In this document: positions 45,497 to 52,868 of the stretch, one piece after another
How the letters are laid out: every line of letters starts with the position of its first letter
How positions within the stretch are numbered: the stretch's first letter is position 1
Source: Embleya sp042956465
GTDB taxonomy: Bacteria > Actinomycetota > Actinomycetes > Streptomycetales > Streptomycetaceae
Reading direction: 5' to 3'
Length of the DNA: 64,000 bases
Assembly (NCBI RefSeq): GCF_042956465.1
Contig: NZ_JBIBGL010000001.1
Span: 800,663-864,662 of the forward strand
Made by a program: the position numbers and the translations under genes
The notes under the pieces: model-generated
Databases searched by the model: none
What the model saw: only the letters and a program-made list of their open reading frames with translations
Told to the model about the DNA's origin: nothing

Positions 45497-48151
45497 GTGG
45501 CGCTATCTCCCGATTCCTGCGGCATCGTGGCCGACTTCGGCACGTGGCTCGCGCGAGCGGGCCGGCCGGCCCCGGACGCCGAGCGGATGATCGATGTCCT
45601 GGGTACGTTGCTCGATTTGCGCGTTGCCTGCCTGCGGCTCGACGACCACACGCGCTGGCGTGCCGGCGATCTGAATTCGTTGCTGGAGACGTTGGTGCCC
45701 GCGCACGTCGCGCTGCCCCGCGAGGACACGGTGGGTCTGGTGGTGCCCGCGCTGCGGTTGTTCCTGGAGTTCCTGCGTGAGCGTGGGCCCCTGCATCCGG
45801 ACAGCGATCGCCTCGACCCGCTGCTCGCGGTGCTGGATCGACACGAGGGTGAGCTTCCGGCCCGGATGGCGGATTCGACCTGCTGGGGGTCGGCGAAGAA
45901 GTTGTTCGTGGCGGGCTATGCGACCGGCCCCGGACGGGGCAGGGCGCTGCCGGCGGTTCGGTTGCCGGACGAGCGCGAGTTGGCTCGGGCCGCGTCGGCG
46001 GCGCCGTCGTTCGCCGCTGCGCTCACCCTGGCCCGCTGGGTCGGGCGTGGCCGTCCGGTGACCGCGACCGGTGTCCTGCGCCGTGCACCGGCGGCCGAGG
46101 CCGCGTCGTTGCTGGGCATCGAGGCGCCGGTCGCGGGCGTCCGCAGCGCGCGCGACGTCGAGCCGCTGCACCATGTGTGGTCGATCGCGTGTGCGGCGGG
46201 CCTGGTCGAGGTCGGCCGCACCGTTGCGACCGCAGGTGCGCTTGCCCGGGCGCTGGCGGTCGGCCGACCCTGCGACGTGCTGCGCGTGTGGTCGAGTCTG
46301 TGGGAGGGCGTCGCGATCGGCGAGGCCACGGGACGCCCGGCGGTGCGTCGCGCCGGGTATGTGCTGCGCGGCGGGGACGTGATTCGCGAGCTGTTGCGCG
46401 AGCTGTACGACCACGCGGGTCGCTGGGTGCCGATGGGCGGACTGTTCGAGCTGCTCTCGTACACGCCCGACGGCCGGCCGAGGTCGCCCTCGGTCGCCGA
46501 CCCGGCGTTGTTCACCGGGTTGACCCTGGCCCACCAGATGGACGACCTGCGTGCGTTCGGCGTCTTGGAGATACGTGAACTGGTCGGCGGCGGCGCGCCG
46601 TTCATGGCGGTGCGGCTGACCCCGTTGGGGCTGTACGGGCTGCGTACCCGCTTCCTCGAACTCGGCGTTCCCGCTCCGCTCACCGGCCCGGGTGGCGGCC
46701 CGAGCGAGCCCGCGTTGCCGCCGCTGTACGTGCCGCCCACCTCCGAGTGCGCGCTGGCCGCTCGGATGTCGCCGCTGCTGGCGCAGGCGGCTGCGCTCGC
46801 GGAGTACGTGGAGGAGCACGGGCCGCTGCCGATCACCCGGGAGGAGGTACTGGCGGACGACGTCGCGCGGCGGGCCATGGTCGACCTCGGCATCCCCGAG
46901 CAGCCCCGTCGCCCCGCCGCCGATCCGCCCCGCACCGCTCGGGGCGAGCACGCCCTGCACCGGCGTTGGACACTCGCGCTGGGCACCGGTCTGCTGGTTC
47001 TGCGCAACGGCGCGGTGCACGTCGCGGACGGCCTGAGGGTGTGGCGCGAGGGTGGTGACCGCGAGCTGATCGCGCTCGCCGCGCGGGCGATGGTCGTGGT
47101 GGCCGAGGACAACGCGACCTTCGGCGAGGCACACGAGCAGCGGTGGGACGTCCCGGAGGGGCTCGCGGCGTCGCTGTTCACCGGCCTGGTTCAACTCGGC
47201 GGCCCGCTCCCGGTGTCGCTGTTCGTGGGCTTGGCGGTGCGCCGCGACCTCGATCACGTGGTCCGCACGCTGCCCACCGAGCCGCCGGCCGAGGACGAGG
47301 CGTTCGCACTCGGCCGGATGCTGGACGCGCCCGACCTGGTCCGGGAAATGGGCCGACTGTGCGACCCCGCCACGCCGAGCCTGCCGTTCCCGCCGTCTTC
47401 CCCGTCGTTCCCGGCGCAGACACCGACCGAAGCGCTGACCCGGGTCCGCGCCGGGGTGGTCCTGCTCGCCGATCGGCTGGCGGCCCTCGGCATCGTCCGG
47501 CGCACCGCCGAGGGCATCACGCTGACCGGTCTGGGCGGCACCCTCGTACACCGGATGTTCCGCGAGCAGGGGCTGCCCGTCGCCACCGTCGACGACTACA
47601 CCGCGGCCTCGGGCGCCCGCCTCCTCGGCGCGATGGGGGCGTGGCCGCGACCGATCGCGACCCGTACGTTCGCGAGCTGGATCGCCTGTCGCCCGGTCGA
47701 CGCCGCGCTGTCCGAACTGTGTGCGGTCGCGGGCGCGGCCGGACCCACCGAGCGGCTCATGCTCTTCGCCCACGTGGGTGACGCGGGCCTCCCCGAGGCC
47801 GCCGTCGAACACGCCCTCGACGAGGCCGCCGCGGACCCCACCCTTGCCCCGCACGTATGGAACTGGCGCCTCACCCACGACCACGACGTGCCCCCGGCGA
47901 CCCTGCGCACGCTGGCCTGGCTCACCGCCGACAACGCCGCCGCTGCGCTGCTCGGCCGGCACGAGGCGGCCGTACTGGGCTTGCTCACCGAGGTGACCGG
48001 CAGTCAGGGTCCGGGCGCCGACGTGGTCTTCGGCGAACTCGCGACGATGGGCCACCCCTGCGCCGAGGACGTGCTGCGCTTCGCCGAGACCACGCACCCC
48101 GACCCCAAGGTGGCCCGCGCCGCCCGCCGGGCTCTACATCGGCTGTGCTGA
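45497..48151 (+). CDS. Large protein of unknown function
   Basis: 884 residues, not recognised by a named family. The N-terminal region (SPDSCGIVADFGTWLARAGR, then LDPLLAVLDRHEGELPARM) is helical. The middle contains winged-helix-like stretches: DVIRELLRELYDHAGRWVPM with MDDLRAFGVLEIRELVG and VRLTPLGLYGLRTRFLELG. A second such unit recurs near RLAALGIVRRTAEGITLTGLG. The C-terminus (HPCAEDVLRFAETTHPDPKV, ARAARRALHRL) looks HEAT-like. I believe similar large proteins occur in other Streptomyces without function. GTG 45497 is preferred: an ATG at 45383 would translate through the 10-bp inverted repeat and has no site. It borders repeats on both sides. Confidence 0.75.
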   Translation: MALSPDSCGIVADFGTWLARAGRPAPDAERMIDVLGTLLDLRVACLRLDDHTRWRAGDLNSLLETLVPAHVALPREDTVGLVVPALRLFLEFLRERGPLHPDSDRLDPLLAVLDRHEGELPARMADSTCWGSAKKLFVAGYATGPGRGRALPAVRLPDERELARAASAAPSFAAALTLARWVGRGRPVTATGVLRRAPAAEAASLLGIEAPVAGVRSARDVEPLHHVWSIACAAGLVEVGRTVATAGALARALAVGRPCDVLRVWSSLWEGVAIGEATGRPAVRRAGYVLRGGDVIRELLRELYDHAGRWVPMGGLFELLSYTPDGRPRSPSVADPALFTGLTLAHQMDDLRAFGVLEIRELVGGGAPFMAVRLTPLGLYGLRTRFLELGVPAPLTGPGGGPSEPALPPLYVPPTSECALAARMSPLLAQAAALAEYVEEHGPLPITREEVLADDVARRAMVDLGIPEQPRRPAADPPRTARGEHALHRRWTLALGTGLLVLRNGAVHVADGLRVWREGGDRELIALAARAMVVVAEDNATFGEAHEQRWDVPEGLAASLFTGLVQLGGPLPVSLFVGLAVRRDLDHVVRTLPTEPPAEDEAFALGRMLDAPDLVREMGRLCDPATPSLPFPPSSPSFPAQTPTEALTRVRAGVVLLADRLAALGIVRRTAEGITLTGLGGTLVHRMFREQGLPVATVDDYTAASGARLLGAMGAWPRPIATRTFASWIACRPVDAALSELCAVAGAAGPTERLMLFAHVGDAGLPEAAVEHALDEAAADPTLAPHVWNWRLTHDHDVPPATLRTLAWLTADNAAAALLGRHEAAVLGLLTEVTGSQGPGADVVFGELATMGHPCAEDVLRFAETTHPDPKVARAARRALHRLC

Positions 48152-48159
48152 CGCACACC

Positions 48160-48400
48160 CGAGGGGTCCCGTGCCGACGGGCATCCGAGGCGCGCTGCGC
48201 CCGCCCGTGCCGCCGCGCACCCGTGCCGCGCCGCAGATCACCCGTGCCGACGCGTACCCGAGGCGCGGTGCATCACCTGTGCCGACGCGCACTCGTGCCC
48301 CACCGCGCACCGCCCGTGCCGACGCGCACCCGTGCCCCACCGCGCACCGCCCGTGCCGACGCGCACCCGTGCCGCACCGCACATCACCCGTGCGACCCCC
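48160..48400. repeat. 37-bp tandem repeat with degenerate copies
   Basis: Units at 48287-48323 and 48324-48360 differ at one position, and a third, diverged unit fills 48361-48396. Shorter degenerate copies built from CACCCGTGCCGACGCG extend back to about 48160. It occupies the gap between the 884-residue gene and the convergent helicase gene, where it could also form GC-rich terminators. No gene is seen. Confidence 0.8.
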
Positions 48401-48416
48401 ACCCCAGCCATCCCGC

Positions 48417-50561
48417 CTACACCCCCGCCGCCTGACTCAAGAAGACACTCGGCGCGCCCGTCCACGACACGTGCAGCGCCTCCCGAGCCCGCGTGCAGGC
48501 CACGAACAGCAGACATCGCTCCGCCAAAAGGTCGGCCTCGTGCTGGAGCCGATCCACCTCGCGCCCGGTCACATGGCCCATGTAGGGCACCGTCGAATCA
48601 CTCACGTCCGCCACCGCCATGCAGCGGAACTCGAGTCCCTTCATCGCGTGCATCGTGCCGATCCGAACTCCCGCCGCGGCGGCCCCGGGCCGGTCCTTGA
48701 GCAGCACGGCCGGTACGCCCTCGCGCGTGAGCGCCTCCGCCGCCTTGCGGCCATAGCCGACGAAGCGCGCCGCGATCCCGATCTCCTCGGGCCGCACACC
48801 CGCGTCCAGCCAGCCCCGGACCCGCGCGACGAGTGCGGCCAACTCGGCCTCCGTTCCGGTGAGCGCCACCAGATCCGGCTTCGCGCCGTGCAGCGAACTG
48901 CGGCACTCCTGCACCGAGTCCGCATGCTCCCCGTCCAGGCCCTCGACCGGCCGACCGGACAGGATCGACGTGCACCACCCGAGAATCTCCGCCGTCGTCC
49001 GGTAGTTCACGCGCAGCCGGCTCGACCGGCCGACCACCCGGATCCCCAGCTTGCCCAGCGACACCCTGCTGTCGTAGATCCGCTGGTTCGGATCGCCCGC
49101 GATGAACATGTCGTCCGGGCCCGTCGCGACCATCGCCCGCAACGCCCGCCACTGTGCCGGGTGCAGGTCCTGGGCCTCGTCGACGACCACGTGACGATAC
49201 GGCCGCTCCGCCCGCTCCGCCAGCAACAGTGCGGTCTCGTCGCACACCTGGAGCCAGGTTCGGCGACCCTCCGCGCGCAGCCCGGCCACGAACTCCTCGA
49301 CCGCACGCCAGACCTTGGCCCGTTGCAAGGGCCCCAGCGGGGTGCCCCGGCCGGTCCGTGACGCCTTGAGGTACGACTCCAGGCTGCCGATGTCGTGGGC
49401 GACGATCACGTTGCGGTACTCCTGGACCAGGAACGGCACCGTCCACGGCAGCTGCAGCGCTTCGATGATCGTCGCCCAGCGTTCCTTCTCGTCGTGCGCG
49501 ATCGCCAGTGCCGCGCCGCCGAGTTCCTGCCGAAGCAGTCGATTGGCCGCCGCGTCCACCGTGGTCACATCGACCCGCTCGAGCAGTTCGGGCGCCAACA
49601 ACATGGCCAGGTTCTCCTGCAGGCTCCGGGCCAGCGTCGTCGTGTACGTGGTCAGCAGGATGCGCTCGCCGGCCGCGAGGCGCCCGGCGAGGTGCTTCAC
49701 GCGGTGCAGGGCCACCACCGTCTTGCCCGTCCCGGGACCGCCGTTCACCTGGGCGGGCCCGGCGTACGACTCGCGATACGCCGTCCGGTACTGGGACGGA
49801 TGCAGGAAGACCCGCCAGGCGTCGAACGGCCGGGCGAGGATGTCGAGCAGTTCGTCGGGGCCCTCCACGAGAGCCACCCGTCCCTGGGCGTGCCCCATCG
49901 CCGTGACCAGGTCCTCGGGGTCGGGCAGCGCGTCCGCCGGGGCCGGCGCCGGGCGGCGCGCACTCACCACGTCCCGCCACACCTCCTCCGGCGAGTACCC
50001 CTCGGCGAGATAGAACAGCACCTCGTACTGGTCCTGCGGAAGCAGCGCCTCCAGCGCCTCCAACTGCCCGCGCTCGGTCAGCAGTCGCGCGATGCGCAGC
50101 ACGTTGGCGTCCAGCCCCAACCGGGTCAGGTCGGCATCCGAGACACCGGCCAGGAGCCGGTCGCCCGATCCCGCCGCGAGGTGCTCCAGTGCGGGGGTGG
50201 CCCGCTGCTGCGCCACCACGTCCTGGATCTCCAGCGCGTGCGTCGCCCGGTTGACCCCGGCCTGCTGCTGTACCGCCCACGCGATCGCGTCGTCGTGCGG
50301 CAGCACCCGCAACAACAGGAACGTCTCGCCGCTGTCCGGCGCGAGTACCACGCCGCGCCGGAACCCGCCGACCCGAATCGTCCGGATCCGCGCATCCCGG
50401 GCCCGGTCGAGCTTTTCCAGGTGCAACCCCTTGTCGGCCAGGAGTTCGACCAGGGTCAGGCTCTGGAACTTCGCGATGGCCTCGCGCACTCCCCGCTGTG
50501 CGCTCTTCTCCAGGCGCGCGTATTCGGCCAGGAAGTCCTTCCCGAGCGCGAGTTGCGGCAC
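48417..50561 (-). CDS. UvrD-type helicase with RelE-like N-terminal domain
   Basis: 714 residues. Residues about 1-100 (PQLALGKDFLAEYARLEK, LADKGLHLEKLDRARD, IRTIRVGGFRRGVVLAP, FLLLRVLPHDDAIAWA) have the RelE/ParE toxin-like fold often fused to this helicase group. The SF1 helicase follows: Walker A GGPGTGKT near 274-281, Walker B VVVDEAQDL, GDPNQRIYDSR, motif V GTMHAMKGLEF and motif VI FVACTRAREALHVSWTG. GTG 50561 was chosen because GGGAGG precedes it and PQLAL is the usual start of the family; ATG 50585 is an alternative. It lies 186 nt after the sigma-4/HARE-HTH-like gene on the same strand. Probably acts on DNA in repair or defence. Confidence 0.85.
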   Translation of the reverse strand: MPQLALGKDFLAEYARLEKSAQRGVREAIAKFQSLTLVELLADKGLHLEKLDRARDARIRTIRVGGFRRGVVLAPDSGETFLLLRVLPHDDAIAWAVQQQAGVNRATHALEIQDVVAQQRATPALEHLAAGSGDRLLAGVSDADLTRLGLDANVLRIARLLTERGQLEALEALLPQDQYEVLFYLAEGYSPEEVWRDVVSARRPAPAPADALPDPEDLVTAMGHAQGRVALVEGPDELLDILARPFDAWRVFLHPSQYRTAYRESYAGPAQVNGGPGTGKTVVALHRVKHLAGRLAAGERILLTTYTTTLARSLQENLAMLLAPELLERVDVTTVDAAANRLLRQELGGAALAIAHDEKERWATIIEALQLPWTVPFLVQEYRNVIVAHDIGSLESYLKASRTGRGTPLGPLQRAKVWRAVEEFVAGLRAEGRRTWLQVCDETALLLAERAERPYRHVVVDEAQDLHPAQWRALRAMVATGPDDMFIAGDPNQRIYDSRVSLGKLGIRVVGRSSRLRVNYRTTAEILGWCTSILSGRPVEGLDGEHADSVQECRSSLHGAKPDLVALTGTEAELAALVARVRGWLDAGVRPEEIGIAARFVGYGRKAAEALTREGVPAVLLKDRPGAAAAGVRIGTMHAMKGLEFRCMAVADVSDSTVPYMGHVTGREVDRLQHEADLLAERCLLFVACTRAREALHVSWTGAPSVFLSQAAGV

Positions 50562-50747
50562 ATGTCCTCCCGAGCCGATCACCATGCTTCGTGTGTCCGT
50601 GTCATCTCGTACGGTAACGGAGCGCAGTTCATCGCCCACAGCGGAAGCGACATGTGCTCGGGTCGGATCGATCACCCCTCGAACTGCTCGCCGCCCTCGA
50701 CGAACTCGCGGCCGTGTTCGCGGCTCAGGACGGCCCCGCAGCGCCGA

Positions 50748-52763
50748 TCAGGCCGGCGTCAACAGATCGATGAGGTCCTTGTCCCGGCGCTCGCCCAGCC
50801 GGGCCAGGACCGCGGCGAGTGGCGTCGTGGCGGGCAGGCCGATGCGGCTTGCGATGATCGGCAGCGCCTGCGCGTCCGGCACCCGCGTGGTCCAGCCGAC
50901 CAGGCGTACCGCCCGTTGCAGCGGCGGCAGGTCGTCCTCGACGGGGCGGATGTGGCGGGTCAGCAGGCGATCCCCGCTCGGGATGACGAACAGATGGTCG
51001 CCCTCGGCCGCGTTCAGGTCGAGCAGCAGCGGGCGCATCGAGCCGAAGCACGGTTGGTTGCGCCACACGACGGTGACCTCGCCCGCGTCATGGGTGAGAG
51101 TGCGGCGGGCACCGGGGACGAGACCCAGGTGCGCGGCGAAGCCGGTCGGGACCGGGAAGCCGGATCCGCGCAGGTGGTCGCCGTTGAGATCGATCCGGTG
51201 CCACCATCGTTGCTCTCGGTCGCGGAAACAGCGCTGGGTGGTCGACACGTCCCGGCGCGGCTTGTACGCGGGAGCGGGGGTGGACGCGTCTGTGCGCGCG
51301 AGTCGTATCCAGCCCGGTTGGTACCGCTCGAAGGACGGCCTGGTCGCGTAGGCGCGGACGGAGTTCTCACTGACGTCGAAACGACTCGTCAGGGATTCGA
51401 CGACCGCGTCGATGCGCGCGGCACCGCCGCGTCTGCGGAGCTCGCGTTCGATCATCTCGCGAATACCGAGGTACTCCTCCAGATCCCAGCGACGCAGGCC
51501 GTAGTGCAGACGGTCGGTACGCATGAATCGCTCGTCGGCCTGGAGTTGGTTGCACACACTGCTGAAGGCGTAGTCGCCGTTCACCAATTCGATGATCTGC
51601 TCGGCCGTCAGCGGCACGTTTCGCAGCGTGAGGACGGCTTCGGCCTTGTCGTTGATACTCGAACCCCACCACACGCCCTGTGTGTCGAAGCGCCGGATCT
51701 GGGGGAGGCGGTCGAGCCAATCCGCCAATGCGTCCTCATACACGCCGCACCGGCGCGTCGCGTCCTCGACTTCGGACCACGGGACGGCGCCGTCGGCGCA
51801 TATCGCGCGCAGTGTTCGACGGGTCGCGTCCTCGGCGTCGGCCAGGGTGTCGTGCGTCAACCATTCGTCGGTCATCCGGTGCGGCAACAACGCCACCGGC
51901 ACCCTCCACAACGGGATGCCGCGGAGTGAGTCGATCGGAGTGCGGTGGCGCTCGTCGGCCTCGATCAGGTCGCGCACCCGAGCGATCGGACCGAGTCGGG
52001 CGGCGAGCTTCGCCACGTAGGAGGCCAGTTGCGGGTTGCCGCCGCCGAAGGCCCAGTCCTCGAGACGGGCGCGGCACTTCTTCTGGATCTGCCGGACCCC
52101 CTCTCGGGTGATGCCGATGTCCTGCGCGATCGCCTCCAGCGTGGCCGGCGGGTGGGCGAACAATCGGTCGACGGCGACCCGGGTTTCGCGCCGCGTCCAG
52201 GTGTCGGTGAAGGCGGTGACGGACGCGACGACGTCGAATCGGCTCTCGGTGAAGGCTGGTTCGGGGGTGGGAGCAGTCCGGGCCGGATCGGGCGACGGTT
52301 CGCTTTTCGGCGCGCCGTGGTTCACCGGGACGGCGGTCCACGCCACCGGCGCCCCACGATCGTGGGCCTCGCGCAGCGCGCCCGCGACGATCCCGACGAC
52401 GTCGGTTCGGCGCAGCCGAGGCCGAGCGAGTAGTTCGCCGGGCGACATCGCGACCAGCCCACGCCAGTCGAGCCTTTCCCGGCGTAAGGCGATCACCACG
52501 GCGCGAGGCCATCGGGCCGTGTGTGGAACAGAGTTCGCATCCGCCAGAAGCGGAGCGAGCCGGGTGAGCGTGTACGCGGAACCGTATTCGACGACGAGTT
52601 CGGCCACGCGGATCCAGAACCCGGGTTCGTCCACGACATGCGCGAACTCGGCCGGCGGCAGCGTCCGCCACCAATCCCGGGGCAGGCCGGCCACGTTCAG
52701 GTGCGCGCCGACCTCCTCCTCGGGGAACGTCGAGAGCCCGGGCAACAGATCGACCAATGTCAT
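50748..52763 (-). CDS. Sigma-region-4/HARE-HTH-like DNA-binding protein
   Basis: 671 residues. After an N-terminal helical domain of about 135 residues and a Pro-rich linker, residues 190-237 form a sigma-70 region-4-like helix-turn-helix: RVAVDRLFAHPPATLEAIAQ then DIGITREGVRQIQKKCRARL. No region 2 is present, so it is not a sigma factor. Residues about 383-428 (LTAEQIIELVNGDYAFSSVC) and 434-489 are two winged-helix units like HARE-HTH, a domain known from RNA polymerase delta, ASXL proteins and restriction systems. The C-terminal 170 residues are unassigned. ATG 52763 has AGGAAG upstream. It is divergent from the DUF262/HNH gene with only 105 bp between and may form an operon with the helicase. 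Confidence 0.75.
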   Translation of the reverse strand: MTLVDLLPGLSTFPEEEVGAHLNVAGLPRDWWRTLPPAEFAHVVDEPGFWIRVAELVVEYGSAYTLTRLAPLLADANSVPHTARWPRAVVIALRRERLDWRGLVAMSPGELLARPRLRRTDVVGIVAGALREAHDRGAPVAWTAVPVNHGAPKSEPSPDPARTAPTPEPAFTESRFDVVASVTAFTDTWTRRETRVAVDRLFAHPPATLEAIAQDIGITREGVRQIQKKCRARLEDWAFGGGNPQLASYVAKLAARLGPIARVRDLIEADERHRTPIDSLRGIPLWRVPVALLPHRMTDEWLTHDTLADAEDATRRTLRAICADGAVPWSEVEDATRRCGVYEDALADWLDRLPQIRRFDTQGVWWGSSINDKAEAVLTLRNVPLTAEQIIELVNGDYAFSSVCNQLQADERFMRTDRLHYGLRRWDLEEYLGIREMIERELRRRGGAARIDAVVESLTSRFDVSENSVRAYATRPSFERYQPGWIRLARTDASTPAPAYKPRRDVSTTQRCFRDREQRWWHRIDLNGDHLRGSGFPVPTGFAAHLGLVPGARRTLTHDAGEVTVVWRNQPCFGSMRPLLLDLNAAEGDHLFVIPSGDRLLTRHIRPVEDDLPPLQRAVRLVGWTTRVPDAQALPIIASRIGLPATTPLAAVLARLGERRDKDLIDLLTPA

Positions 52764-52777
52764 GAATCATCTTCCTG

Positions 52778-52827
52778 ACCGAACGGTACCGAACGGTTGA
52801 CCGCGGGTCGGCGGTTTCGCGTAGTCT
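52778..52827. promoter_or_regulatory. Divergent promoter with tandem 10-bp operators
   Basis: ACCGAACGGT occurs twice head to tail (52778-52787, 52788-52797); each copy is itself nearly palindromic. The second abuts TTGACC (52797-52802), which with TAGTCT (52822-52827) makes a plausible rightward promoter (19-nt spacer) for the DUF262 gene. The same repeats start 15 bp upstream of the leftward ATG 52763, so one regulator could control both genes. Confidence 0.55.
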
Positions 52828-52868
52828 CGCGCACCACAAGGGGTGGGTCGCAACAGGGGGAGCCCGGC

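Noticed and set aside
48160..48400. CRISPR array
   Set aside because: The 37-bp units are head to tail with no spacers; the 17-bp array at 55077-55178 and the 8-bp array at 39185 fail for the same reason.
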